DNA of 64,000 nucleotides from Oscillospiraceae bacterium (GTDB taxonomy: Bacteria > Bacillota > Clostridia > Oscillospirales > Oscillospiraceae): contig CADAHL010000009.1 in assembly GCA_902787755.1 (NCBI GenBank), positions 1-64,000 on the forward strand, read 5' to 3'. The notes under the pieces are model-generated. The model did no database searches and had not been told where the DNA came from. It was given only the letters and a program-made list of their open reading frames with translations. Positions 43,005 through 51,301 of the stretch are shown here, one piece after another. Each line of letters starts with the position of its first letter. Within the stretch, counting starts at the first letter, position 1. The position numbers were made by a program, and so were the translations under genes.

Positions 43005-43689
43005 AAGACCCTGCCTGTACCGGGTCCCGAAGGAATCAGAGAGCTATTGCCATGGGCAGGGCTGCCGGTACATCGAGATCACAGGCCACAGCCGGGTGGC
43101 CAGGGTGTACAAGCAGTTGGGCGTCAAACAGCTGACCGCCGCGGCCGAGGAGCTGCTGCGACCCAAGAACTGCCCCTGCTTTGTGGATCGGCTGGGCCGG
43201 AAATCGCCGCCGCCCGAAGAGCCGGCCAGGAAGGCGCCGGCGGTCCGGGAGGCCTGGAGGAAGGTGGACCCGGCAAAGATCCGGGCGCTGTACGAGCAGG
43301 GGCTGACGGACCGGCAGATCGCCGAGAAGCTGGAGTGCACCACAACGCCGATCTACGCCTGGCGGAAACGCTGGGGCAAAGCGGCGCATGCGGAAAAGCC
43401 CCGGGGCAAGGTGGATCCGGAGCTGGCGCTGAAGCTGTACCTGGAAGGCAAGAATGACCGGGAGATCGGCGAGGCCATGGGCTGTAGCCACAGCGCCGTG
43501 GCCTGGTGGCGCACCAGGAACGGCCTGCAGACGCTGCAGGGTCCGGAGCGCTACGACTGGTCGAAGGCGCTGCCCCTGTACCGGGCGGGCGCCACGGACA
43601 AGCAGATCGCCGCGGCGGTGGGATGCTCGGTCTCCGGCGCCAGAGAATGGCGGCGCCGGGTCACGGAAGCGGAAAGGGGAAAGCAGTGA
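42991..43689 (+). CDS. Phage protein with three tandem helix-turn-helix repeats
   Basis: A 232-residue protein. The N-terminal ~70 residues hold six cysteines (CKRPCLYR, CHGQGCRY, CPCF) that could bind metal. Then come three resolvase-like HTH repeats: LTDRQIAEKLECTTTPIYAW, KNDREIGEAMGCSHSAVAWW and ATDKQIAAAVGCSVSGAREW, each ~40-50 residues apart with basic linkers. The layout suggests recognition of a long or repeated DNA site. The target is unknown. Confidence 0.75.
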   Translation: MATCKRPCLYRVPKESESYCHGQGCRYIEITGHSRVARVYKQLGVKQLTAAAEELLRPKNCPCFVDRLGRKSPPPEEPARKAPAVREAWRKVDPAKIRALYEQGLTDRQIAEKLECTTTPIYAWRKRWGKAAHAEKPRGKVDPELALKLYLEGKNDREIGEAMGCSHSAVAWWRTRNGLQTLQGPERYDWSKALPLYRAGATDKQIAAAVGCSVSGAREWRRRVTEAERGKQ

Positions 43690-43856
43690 AGACGTTGAGA
43701 CGAAACCTTTGCAAGGACTGCGAGGACACCCTGAGGAAGGCCGGGCTCGTTTATCGGCAGCGGCACCGGGAGGCGGATGCAAGCCTGTGCGACTGGTGCC
43801 ACAAGCAGCGGGTCCTCCGGAGGTTCGAGATCCAGTATGAGCGAAACAAAATGTAA
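43686..43856 (+). CDS. Small zinc-ribbon-like phage protein
   Basis: A 56-residue basic protein with CKDCEDTL and CDWCHKQR, a likely four-Cys zinc site. The GTG start overlaps the previous stop by 4 bases, with a GGAAAGGGG site. A similar protein lies at 51,092 (CWNCLEDVKKAG...CEGCGKRR). Confidence 0.65.
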   Translation: MKTLRRNLCKDCEDTLRKAGLVYRQRHREADASLCDWCHKQRVLRRFEIQYERNKM

Positions 43857-44103
43857 CGGCTGCCGCTTCCTTCGGTGGGAGCATTTCCGTGGTACCTGGG
43901 CGGCGCTGTGCACGGATCCGGACAAGCCCATGATGGGCGAGAGACGGACCCTGCAGGTCGGCGAAGTCTGGCCGGAGAGCGGGGAGCCCGCGGTGATCCG
44001 GCCGGTGTGGTGTGGGAAGGCTCCGGGATGCGGGGACAACCCTTCCACCGCTGACGCGGTCCCCCTCCCCTTAGACAGGGGAGGCAGCAAGGAAAATAAA
44101 TAA
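43837..44103 (+). CDS. Cys-rich phage protein with repeat-derived C-terminus
   Basis: An 88-residue protein starting SETKCNGCRFLRWEHF, with further Cys at ALCTDPD, VWCGK and PGCG. The last ~25 codons lie inside a dispersed GC-rich palindromic repeat (44028-44096) and are low-complexity, so the natural end was probably earlier. It overlaps the preceding gene by 20 bases. Confidence 0.55.
   Translation: MSETKCNGCRFLRWEHFRGTWAALCTDPDKPMMGERRTLQVGEVWPESGEPAVIRPVWCGKAPGCGDNPSTADAVPLPLDRGGSKENK
44028..44096. repeat. Dispersed GC-rich palindromic repeat inside a CDS
   Basis: The core cggggacaaccc...cccctccccttagacaggggaggc matches similar cores near 52050-52110, 58712-58770, 31405-31440 and 31735-31790. 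Confidence 0.6.
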
Positions 44104-44170
44104 AGAGGCCGCCCCCGTTGGCGGACGGGAAGCGGCCAGAGTCTCAAAAGACAAGGAGAGTATACCAAAA

Positions 44171-44326
44171 ATGATAACAAAAATCAAGAGAAGCCTGCGC
44201 TCCTGGGCCATCGCCCTGGCGGTGCTGCTGTTCCTGGGGCAGATCCAGGACGAGATCGTGGGGCTGATCGTGCTGATCGCCCTGGGCCTGATGCTGGGCG
44301 CGAAGCTCCTGGAGGCGGCGCCATGA
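44171..44326 (+). CDS. Small phage membrane protein
   Basis: A 51-residue protein with two hydrophobic segments (SWAIALAVLLFLG and VGLIVLIALGLMLGA) and a basic N-terminus, forming a probable helical hairpin. It begins ATGATAACAAAAATC after a GGAGAG site and overlaps the next gene by 4 bases. Its function is unknown. Confidence 0.6.
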   Translation: MITKIKRSLRSWAIALAVLLFLGQIQDEIVGLIVLIALGLMLGAKLLEAAP

Positions 44327-44490
44327 TGCAGCCGGAAATGTTGAGGAACCCGATCCCCATCAATGGGGTGGTCTGGGATCAGGCCAGCTGGACCTGGCAG
44401 GTGTGGTCTCCGGATATGGAGACGGTGATGGAGTTCAAGGACTTCTGGACGGCGGTGATCTATGCGATGGAGGTGGAGGGATGGCGGTGA
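44323..44490 (+). CDS. Small Trp-rich phage protein
   Basis: A 55-residue acidic protein with several tryptophans (VVWDQASWTWQVWSPD, FWTAVIY, EGWR). It has short overlaps with both neighbours. No family is recognised. Confidence 0.5.
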   Translation: MMQPEMLRNPIPINGVVWDQASWTWQVWSPDMETVMEFKDFWTAVIYAMEVEGWR

Positions 44491-44744
44491 TGGTGTTGTC
44501 GGGGATCTGCTTTGTACTGCTGTGCACGGTGTTCCTCTGCCTCTATGTGATCTGGCGCCAGGGACTCGACGCGGAAAACCGGGAAGCTGAGGTCGAGCTG
44601 GCCCGCGCCGAGCGGGACCGGTACAAGAAGCTGGCGGAGGATGCGATCCGGGCCAAGGCGGAAGAGAGCGGGCCAACCAGGGCGTCGGCCCCTACAAAGA
44701 GACCCTATGTGACGCCGGTGATGGAGATCATCGAGGAGGAATGA
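44481..44744 (+). CDS. Single-span phage membrane protein with repeat insertion
   Basis: An 87-residue protein with an N-terminal membrane helix (VLSGICFVLLCTVFLCLYVIW) and a charged coiled coil (ENREAEVELARAERDRYKK). Residues about 62-72 (SGPTRASAPTK) are encoded by the 30-base dispersed repeat at 44666-44695. The ATG at 44481 follows a GGAGGTGGAGG site. Confidence 0.6.
   Translation: MAVMVLSGICFVLLCTVFLCLYVIWRQGLDAENREAEVELARAERDRYKKLAEDAIRAKAEESGPTRASAPTKRPYVTPVMEIIEEE
44666..44695 (+). repeat. 30-base dispersed repeat, copy 1 (in CDS)
   Basis: It is identical base for base to 51254-51283. A reverse copy with one mismatch is at 31256-31281 in the host spacer. Here it reads as SGPTRASAPT. 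Confidence 0.85.
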
Positions 44745-45043
44745 GCATGAGTGGAATTTACATCCCTGATATGAGCCTGCCCGGAGAGGAAGATTTGTGG
44801 ATAGTCGTAAGAAAAGACGGTTCGTTCACTTATAACGTTAGAGAAGGCTGGCAAGATGGAAAGCAAAAAACCGTCCCCGTCCCGCCGCATGGGAGGCTGG
44901 GCGATCTGGATGCGTTGGCGGAGTATGTGCATCAGCAAGATGATTGGCTTTCCGAAACAGCAATCCATGCCTTTTGCGGAATCTTATGCAAGACTCCCGC
45001 TATCATCCCGGCAGAGCCGCTTAACGAGGAGGTGAATGAGTAA
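44741..45043 (+). CDS. Hypothetical phage protein
   Basis: A 100-residue soluble protein (LPGEEDLWIVVRKDGSFTY, GRLGDLDALAEYV). The GRLGDLDAL phrase is common in phage early proteins of unknown role. Base composition is more AT-rich than in its neighbours. The ATG overlaps the preceding stop. Confidence 0.55.
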   Translation: MSMSGIYIPDMSLPGEEDLWIVVRKDGSFTYNVREGWQDGKQKTVPVPPHGRLGDLDALAEYVHQQDDWLSETAIHAFCGILCKTPAIIPAEPLNEEVNE

Positions 45044-45186
45044 TGGTAGAGAACTGTAAATATTGCTGGCAGAACTGCCCTAACGCGGGCCAAGAAGGGA
45101 AAGACGAGACCGACGTCTGCGAATTTTACAATGGGCCTTGGGAAGACACCGTCCCAGCGGAGGAAAAGGAGGCCGACCATGACTGA
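45043..45186 (+). CDS. Small Cys-rich phage protein
   Basis: A 47-residue acidic protein with CKYCWQNC and a later Cys (DVCEFY), a possible metal site. It starts in the TAATG overlap with the preceding gene and has a GAGGAGGTGA site. Confidence 0.5.
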   Translation: MVENCKYCWQNCPNAGQEGKDETDVCEFYNGPWEDTVPAEEKEADHD

Positions 45187-45628
45187 CCGCCTCCAACTCA
45201 GACCGTGTGATTTCCAGACCGCCGTGCGGTTTGTCGGAGAGCATCACAGGCACAACAAGCCGCCAATAGGGCATAAATTTTCCATCGCTTGCTATGCCGG
45301 AGACCGTCTCTGCGGTGTGTGCATGGTTGGCAGACCGATTGGGCGCTACTTGGACGATGGGCTGACGCTTGAGGTCAACCGATGCTGCACGGACGGGACG
45401 CGAAACGCTTGCACGATGCTGTATGGGGCCGCACAACGAGCCGCCGCCGCGCTTGGCTACAAGCGGCTCATTACCTACACTCTGGAGTCGGAAAATGGGT
45501 CAAGCCTTAGAGCATCAAACTGGATCTGTGACGGTCAGGCTGGGGGGACTCATTGGACTGGGCAACGATACGAGCAGACAGAGATGGTCTTGGGAGAAAT
45601 GAAAGTGAGATGGAGGAAGGAACTATGA
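45179..45628 (+). CDS. XF1762 family protein
   Basis: A 149-residue protein matching the XF1762 phage family, GNAT-like in fold. Family landmarks are FVGEHHRHNKPPIGHKFSIA, VGRPIGRYLDDGLTLEVNR, CTDGTRNACTMLYGAAQRAA and LGYKRLITYTL. The biochemical role is not known. The ATG at 45179 has an AAGGAGG site. Confidence 0.85.
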   Translation: MTDRLQLRPCDFQTAVRFVGEHHRHNKPPIGHKFSIACYAGDRLCGVCMVGRPIGRYLDDGLTLEVNRCCTDGTRNACTMLYGAAQRAAAALGYKRLITYTLESENGSSLRASNWICDGQAGGTHWTGQRYEQTEMVLGEMKVRWRKEL

Positions 45629-45774
45629 GTGACCGCCTTACCCGCTGGGAGGGCCAAGACGAGGACGGCCCAAGAGCCGTGATGGTTCACCGGGACAAGC
45701 CCTTCCATGAAGCGTTCCAAGAGATTCTGCGCAAGCTTGCGAAGTATGAGGACCTGGAGGAGAACGATGGTTAA
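45625..45774 (+). CDS. Small phage protein
   Basis: A 49-residue acidic protein (SDRLTRWEGQDEDG, EILRKLAKYEDLEE). It overlaps both neighbours by a few bases. The KLAKYEDLEE ending is common among small phage early proteins. Confidence 0.55.
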   Translation: MSDRLTRWEGQDEDGPRAVMVHRDKPFHEAFQEILRKLAKYEDLEENDG

Positions 45775-46876
45775 GGTATGGCAGCCGGGCGGGCATAAGG
45801 AGACTCGGGACGAGAAGCTGTACCGCCTGCAGACCAATGCTCAGCGGATCGCCCTGCCCTACGGGGCCAAGGTCAACATGGCCCAGAGGCGGATCAGGGA
45901 GTGGGCGGATTTCTGTTGGGATAACGGAAAAAACTACGCCGTATCGGTGGGTGGCCTGGACAGCATCACTCTCCTGGCCCTGTGCCGCAAGACGCTGCAT
46001 GAGGACGTGCCAGGGATCTCTGTCTCGGTCCTGGAGGACAAGAGCATCCAGCGGGTCCACCGGGAGATGGGCGTGATCCCGATCAAGCCTCTGAAAAGCA
46101 AGGTCCAGGTCCTCCAAGAGGACGGCTTCCCAGTGGTCTCCAAACTGGCCGCCGCCAAGATCGCCCGGCTTCAGACGCCAGGAGACGACAGCCCCATCAT
46201 CCGGGCCTATATGACCGGGGACATGGGCGCCTGGGGCGGCTTCGGCCACAACGACCGCTTCAAACTGCCAGACCGCTGGGTGGAGCTTTTCGGAGGACTG
46301 TATGCGGAAATGCGCCCGGACCTCAAATGCAAGGTTGCGCCGTTTAAGGTCTCTGATCAGTGTTGCTACTGGCTCAAGGAGCTGCCTGCCCAGCAGTACC
46401 AGCAAGAGCACAACATCTGGCCATTCCTTGGCCTGATGCAATCTGAGGGCGGACGCCGGCAGTATTCCCTCCGGGCCCACGGCTGCAACTATGTGGGCGA
46501 GACTACGGCCAGAAGCTGCCCGTTCAACTACTTCACCCGTCAGGATCTTCTGCAGCTTGCCCTGGATCTGGGCGTGCACGTGCCGGATATCTACGGCGAG
46601 ATTGTGATGGACCCGGACGGCACCCTGCGGACCACCAAGGCCCAGAGGACAGGCTGCTCCATGTGCGGCTTCGGGATCCACCTGGACAGCAGGCCCCACC
46701 ACTTTGACCTGCTTCGGGAGCAGAATCCCAAGGAGTGGGAATTTTGGATGTACCGATGCTGCACCGACCCGGCGACGGGCGAGAAATACGGCTGGGGCCG
46801 TGTCCTGGACTGGATCGGCGTGGGCTGGGAAAACCGCCCGGACACCGATTGCGTCGGGCAATACTCATTGTTTTAG
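45767..46876 (+). CDS. PP-loop ATPase, phosphoadenosine phosphosulfate reductase-like
   Basis: A 369-residue protein of the PAPS-reductase/ATP-pyrophosphatase fold. The PP-loop is VSVGGLDSITLLAL, a variant of SGGxDS. Later cysteines cluster as RSCPFNYF, TGCSMCGFG and YRCCTDP, suggesting an Fe-S or zinc site. Related phage proteins occur beside methyltransferases; DndC, which acts in DNA phosphorothioation, shares the fold. It lies 8 bases before a C5-methyltransferase gene. A nucleic-acid thiolation or other modification role is an inference. Confidence 0.75.
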   Translation: MVKVWQPGGHKETRDEKLYRLQTNAQRIALPYGAKVNMAQRRIREWADFCWDNGKNYAVSVGGLDSITLLALCRKTLHEDVPGISVSVLEDKSIQRVHREMGVIPIKPLKSKVQVLQEDGFPVVSKLAAAKIARLQTPGDDSPIIRAYMTGDMGAWGGFGHNDRFKLPDRWVELFGGLYAEMRPDLKCKVAPFKVSDQCCYWLKELPAQQYQQEHNIWPFLGLMQSEGGRRQYSLRAHGCNYVGETTARSCPFNYFTRQDLLQLALDLGVHVPDIYGEIVMDPDGTLRTTKAQRTGCSMCGFGIHLDSRPHHFDLLREQNPKEWEFWMYRCCTDPATGEKYGWGRVLDWIGVGWENRPDTDCVGQYSLF

Positions 46877-46884
46877 GGGGAAGT

Positions 46885-48603
46885 ATGAAAGCACAAACAA
46901 ATCTGTTCAATGAGATCATCGTCGACAACTTTGCAGGAGGCGGTGGAGCCTCCACGGGAATCGAGCTGGCTACTGGGCGCCCGGTGGCCATTGCCATCAA
47001 CCACGACCCGGCGGCGATCCTGATGCACAAGACGAATCACCCGCACACTCTGCACCTGCAGGCGTCCGTCTGGGACGTGGACCCTGTGGACGTTTGCGCG
47101 GGCCGCCCGGTTGGCCTGGCATGGTTCAGCCCGGACTGCAAGCACTTTTCCAAGGCCAAGGGAAGCGCCCTGGTAGACCGTAACATCAGGGGCCTTGCCT
47201 GGATCGTTCTGCGCTGGGCGGGAACCGTGCGGCCCAGAGTCATCATGCTGGAAAACGTGGAGGAGTTCCAGACCTGGGGTCCGGTACGCAAAGGCAAGCC
47301 GGTCAGAAGCAAGCAGGGCCAGACTTTCCGAAAGTGGCTCAGTCAGCTTGAGGCTCTGGGCTATCGGGTGGAGCATCGGGAACTTGTTGCTGCTGACTAC
47401 GGCGCCCCAACTACCCGCAAGCGCTTTGTGCTGATCGCCCGCTGTGACGGTCGGCCTATCGTCTGGCCGGAGCGGACCCACGCACCGAATGGCAGCGAGG
47501 AGGTCAGATCCGGGCGGCTTCTGCCATGGCGGTCCGCCGCTGAGATCATCGACTGGACCGTGCCGATGTTTTCCATCTTCGCCAGCAAGCAGGAGATCCG
47601 GGAGCAATACGGCGTAAATGCTGTTCGCCCGCTGGCCGACAACACCCTGCGGCGAATCATCCGCGGCGTTGACAAGTTCACGATCCGGAGTGGGAAGCCC
47701 TTCCTGGTGCCGACCGGCTATGGTGAGCGCAATGGTCAGGCGCCGAGGATCCATGACATTGACCGTCCGGTCCCCACGGTTGTCTCCACCTGCAAACAAA
47801 ATCTGGTGGAGCCTGTGCTGGCACCGGTTACGCTCTCCAATACCGGCGGCTCATCCGGCACTCCCGCAGATCAGCCCATCGGTACTGTGCGCACGGCGGG
47901 CGGACAGATCCTGGCCTCCGCCAATCTGATCCAGTACCACACCGAGCAGACCGAGAGTGTCCGGGCAAACGGGCTGAGAGAGCCGCTTCCCACGGCGGAC
48001 GCCTCCAACCGTTACGGGCTGGTAGCCGCAAATCTGGTGGAATATTATACCGGCGGTAGGCCGTTAAGCCTGGAGGCCCCGATGCACACCGCCACTTCCC
48101 ACGACCGGGAATCGCTGATTGCCGCCCATGTGGCGGAGTTCAAGGGCCAGGACCTGGGCCAAAGCCCGGAGAGGCCGCTGCGCACCATAACGGCAAGCGC
48201 GGGAGAGTTTGCGGCTGTTGCGGTCCGGGTGGAGCAATATGCCCCCGGAACGGCGCTCGGCTGCTGGCCGCAGATACGCGCCCTACTCAACAAGCACTGC
48301 GGTTATTCGCTTGCTGACGACCAGATTCTTCTGCTGCGGATTGGCGGGACCTGGTATTACCTCTCGGACATTACCATGCGGATGCTGACGCCGAGGGAGC
48401 TGTACGCGGCCATGGGCTTTCCGCCGGATTACATCATCGACCGGGACTATACCGGCAAGGAGTATCCAAAGACCCAGCAGGTGGCCCGATGCGGGAACGC
48501 CGTGTGCCCGCCGATGGCCTCCGCTGTGGTCCGGGCCAATTTTCCAGAGTGGGCTGTGCAGATCCGTACCATGGCGGAGCTGGAAAAGGCGGTGGCGCTG
48601 TGA
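46885..48603 (+). CDS. DNA (cytosine-5-)-methyltransferase
   Basis: A 572-residue C5-methyltransferase. Motif I is DNFAGGGGASTGIE, the nucleophile is Cys85 in FSPDCKHFSKAKG (Asp replaces the usual Pro before Cys), motif VI is ENVEEF, and motif VIII is ADYGAPTTRKRFVLIA. Motifs IX-X (LTPRELYAAMGFP, RCGNAVCPPMA) come after a long ~280-residue insert that serves as target recognition. It overlaps the next gene by 4 bases. Likely use is protection of phage DNA from host restriction. Confidence 0.92.
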   Translation: MKAQTNLFNEIIVDNFAGGGGASTGIELATGRPVAIAINHDPAAILMHKTNHPHTLHLQASVWDVDPVDVCAGRPVGLAWFSPDCKHFSKAKGSALVDRNIRGLAWIVLRWAGTVRPRVIMLENVEEFQTWGPVRKGKPVRSKQGQTFRKWLSQLEALGYRVEHRELVAADYGAPTTRKRFVLIARCDGRPIVWPERTHAPNGSEEVRSGRLLPWRSAAEIIDWTVPMFSIFASKQEIREQYGVNAVRPLADNTLRRIIRGVDKFTIRSGKPFLVPTGYGERNGQAPRIHDIDRPVPTVVSTCKQNLVEPVLAPVTLSNTGGSSGTPADQPIGTVRTAGGQILASANLIQYHTEQTESVRANGLREPLPTADASNRYGLVAANLVEYYTGGRPLSLEAPMHTATSHDRESLIAAHVAEFKGQDLGQSPERPLRTITASAGEFAAVAVRVEQYAPGTALGCWPQIRALLNKHCGYSLADDQILLLRIGGTWYYLSDITMRMLTPRELYAAMGFPPDYIIDRDYTGKEYPKTQQVARCGNAVCPPMASAVVRANFPEWAVQIRTMAELEKAVAL

Positions 48604-51095
48604 CCTATCTTGACTTTTTGCGTTCCAAAATTGAGGTTGCCCCGGTGAGCGGCTTTACCGTGGATCCGTCAGCGCTCTCCCCGGTGCTCAAGCCTCACCA
48701 GCGGGATGCGGTGGTATGGGCGCTGGCCGGAGGACGGCGGGCACTGTTTGAGAGCTTCGGCCTGGGTAAGACCCTCCAGGAGCTGGAATACTGCCGCCTG
48801 GTGCTGCAGCATGAGGGCGGGAAGGCCCTGATCGTGCTGCCGCTGGGCGTCCGCCAGGAGTTCAGACGTGACGCTGTGCAGCTGTTGGGCATGGAGGAAC
48901 CGCGATACATCACAAGCCCAAGCGAGGCCACAGAGGTCGGAAAGATCTATCTGACCAACTATGAGCGTGTCCGGGACGGCGAGATCGACCCGAAGGACTT
49001 CACCGCCTGCGTCCTGGATGAGGCGGCGGTGCTGCGGTCCTTTGGCAGCAAGACATACCAGACCTTTCTTCCCAAGTTCAAGGGTGTCAAATATAAGCTC
49101 GTCGCCACAGCGACACCCGCCCCAAACCGGCTGAAAGAGCTGATCCACTACGCCGGATTCCTTGAGGTCATGGATACCGGACAGGCCCTGACCCGCTTCT
49201 TTCAGCGGGACAGCACAAAGGCCAACAATCTGACCCTGTACCCGCACAAGGAAGAAGAGTTTTGGCTGTGGGTATCTTCCTGGGCGCTGTTCATCTCTAA
49301 ACCTTCGGATCTGGGGTATGACGATGAGGGCTACGCCCTTCCGCCAATGGATGTCCGGCCTCACATGATCTCCAGGGGTTACGAGGGGATCACCGACAAG
49401 GACGGACAGTACAAGTTAATGAACGACGCCGCCACCAGTCTGCAAGAGGCAGCGCGGGAGAAGAAAGATAGCATTGCGGCCCGCTGTGCCATGGCCAAAG
49501 AGATCGTGGACAGCGACCCGGACGCCCACTTCATCCTATGGCATGACCGGGAGGAGGAACGGCACGAGCTGAAGCGACTCATGCCGGAGGCAGTAGAGAT
49601 CTACGGCACGATGGACTACGACGAGCGAGAGCGCAGGGTGATGGACTTCTCCGACGGGAAAACCCGGCTCTTCGCCACAAAGAAAAGCCTCTCCGGTTGC
49701 GGCTGCAACTTCCAGCGGCATTGTCACCGGGCTATCTTTGTGGGCATTGACTATGAATTCCATGATTTCATCCAGGCGGTCCACCGCATCTACCGCTTCC
49801 TCCAGACGGAGCAGGTCATTATCGACATCCTCTATACCGAGGCAGAGGAGCCGATCTTCCGGGTGCTGATGGAGAAGTGGAAGCAGCACAACGAGCAGCA
49901 AGAGCGGATGCGGGAAATCATCCGGAAATACGGGCTGAACGAGGCGGCACAGGCCGAGCGCATGGCCCGAAGCATAGGAGTTGAGACAGTGAGAGTTGAC
50001 GGAAAACGCTTCACCGCCATTCATGGCGACTGCGTGGAGGAGACGGCCAAGATGGAGGAGAACAGTGTTGACATGATCCTGACTTCCATTCCCTTCTCCA
50101 ATCATTACGAGTACACACCAAGCTATAACGACTTCGGCCACAACGAGAACACGGCCCGCTTCTTCGAGCAGATGGATTTTCTCAGCCCGGAGCTGCTGCG
50201 GGTTCTGCGCCCCGGCCGGGTGTTTGCCTGCCACGTCAAGGATCGGGTGCTCTTCGGAAACGCCACAGGAACCGGAATGCCAACCATGGAGCCTTTCCAC
50301 GCCATGTGCATCCAGCACTACATGAAGCATGGTTTTCAGTACTTCGGCATGATAACGGTGGTGACCGATGTGGTGCGGGAGAACAATCAGACCTACCGCC
50401 TGGGCTGGACGGAGCAGTGCAAGGACGGAACCAAAATGGGCGTTGGCTGCCCCGAGTACATTCTGCTGTTCCGGAAGCTGCCCACCGACACCTCCACAGC
50501 TTATGCTGATGTGCCGGTCAAAAAGAGCAAAGGGGACTATACCCGCGCCCAGTGGCAGATCGACGCCCACGGCTATTGGCGCAGCAGCGGGGACAGGCTG
50601 CTGACCAAAGCGGAGATTCAGGCCGCACCGGTAGACAGGCTGCAGGCCATGTACCGTAAATACAGCCGGGAGACAGTCTATGACTATGCCGAGCACGTCC
50701 AGATTGCAAAGAAACTGGACGAGGACGGCCATCTGCCTGCCACCTTCATGGTGGTGGCGCCTGGATCCTGGTCCGAAGAAGTCTGGGACGATGTAAACCG
50801 GATGCGTACGCTGAATACCAGCCAGAGCCAAAGGCGCCAGCAGATGCACGTCTGCCCGCTGCAGTTTGACATTGTAGACCGACTCATTAACCGCTACACC
50901 AATGAGGGTGATCTGGTCTTTGACCCCTTCGGCGGGATCGGCACCGTGCCCCTGCGGGCGGTCATTGCCGGGAGACGTGGCCTGATGACGGAGCTCAACC
51001 CGGACTATTTTCGGGACGCTGTTGGCTACCTGGACGCCGAAGAAGCGAAGATCGACACGCCGACGCTATTTGATCTAATGGAGGGCCAGGTATGA
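48600..51095 (+). CDS. SNF2-like helicase fused to an amino-methyltransferase
   Basis: An 831-residue fusion. Residues ~25-450 form an SF2 helicase: motif I ESFGLGKTLQ (Lys57), motif II LDEAA (Asp140), motif III VATATPAPNR and motif VI-like QAVHRIYRF. Residues ~470-815 form an N4-cytosine/N6-adenine-type methyltransferase. It has TSIPFSNHYEY (catalytic loop, 495-499, with Ile in place of the usual Pro) and DPFGGIGTVPLRA (from residue 775) for SAM binding. The GTG start overlaps the C5-methyltransferase stop by 4 bases. Confidence 0.88.
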   Translation: MTYLDFLRSKIEVAPVSGFTVDPSALSPVLKPHQRDAVVWALAGGRRALFESFGLGKTLQELEYCRLVLQHEGGKALIVLPLGVRQEFRRDAVQLLGMEEPRYITSPSEATEVGKIYLTNYERVRDGEIDPKDFTACVLDEAAVLRSFGSKTYQTFLPKFKGVKYKLVATATPAPNRLKELIHYAGFLEVMDTGQALTRFFQRDSTKANNLTLYPHKEEEFWLWVSSWALFISKPSDLGYDDEGYALPPMDVRPHMISRGYEGITDKDGQYKLMNDAATSLQEAAREKKDSIAARCAMAKEIVDSDPDAHFILWHDREEERHELKRLMPEAVEIYGTMDYDERERRVMDFSDGKTRLFATKKSLSGCGCNFQRHCHRAIFVGIDYEFHDFIQAVHRIYRFLQTEQVIIDILYTEAEEPIFRVLMEKWKQHNEQQERMREIIRKYGLNEAAQAERMARSIGVETVRVDGKRFTAIHGDCVEETAKMEENSVDMILTSIPFSNHYEYTPSYNDFGHNENTARFFEQMDFLSPELLRVLRPGRVFACHVKDRVLFGNATGTGMPTMEPFHAMCIQHYMKHGFQYFGMITVVTDVVRENNQTYRLGWTEQCKDGTKMGVGCPEYILLFRKLPTDTSTAYADVPVKKSKGDYTRAQWQIDAHGYWRSSGDRLLTKAEIQAAPVDRLQAMYRKYSRETVYDYAEHVQIAKKLDEDGHLPATFMVVAPGSWSEEVWDDVNRMRTLNTSQSQRRQQMHVCPLQFDIVDRLINRYTNEGDLVFDPFGGIGTVPLRAVIAGRRGLMTELNPDYFRDAVGYLDAEEAKIDTPTLFDLMEGQV

Positions 51096-51301
51096 AGGTG
51101 ACAAGGCGGCTGTGCTGGAACTGCCTGGAGGACGTGAAGAAGGCCGGGATCCGGTATGAGCGGCTGACCGGCACCACCGGGTGGATGGACAAGTGCGAGG
51201 GCTGCGGAAAGCGGCGCCTCATTGAGGAATACGTGATCGAGATCCGCGGACGAGAGCGGGCCAACCAGGGCGTCGGCCCCTACGAAAGGAGAATGATATG
51301 A
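51092..51301 (+). CDS. Small zinc-ribbon phage protein ending in a dispersed repeat
   Basis: A 69-residue protein with CWNCLED and CEGCGKRR (four-Cys site), resembling the protein at 43686. Its end (ERANQGVGPYERRM) is encoded by the 30-base repeat at 51254-51283. The ATG overlaps the previous stop by 4 bases. Confidence 0.62.
   Translation: MKVTRRLCWNCLEDVKKAGIRYERLTGTTGWMDKCEGCGKRRLIEEYVIEIRGRERANQGVGPYERRMI
51254..51283 (+). repeat. 30-base dispersed repeat, copy 2 (in CDS)
   Basis: It is identical to 44666-44695 but read in another frame (ERANQGVGPY). Confidence 0.85.

Noticed and set aside
42698-43135. 145-residue open frame starting at the cro stop
   Set aside because: It overlaps two better genes in other frames and has a low-complexity Gly/Arg/Asp composition.
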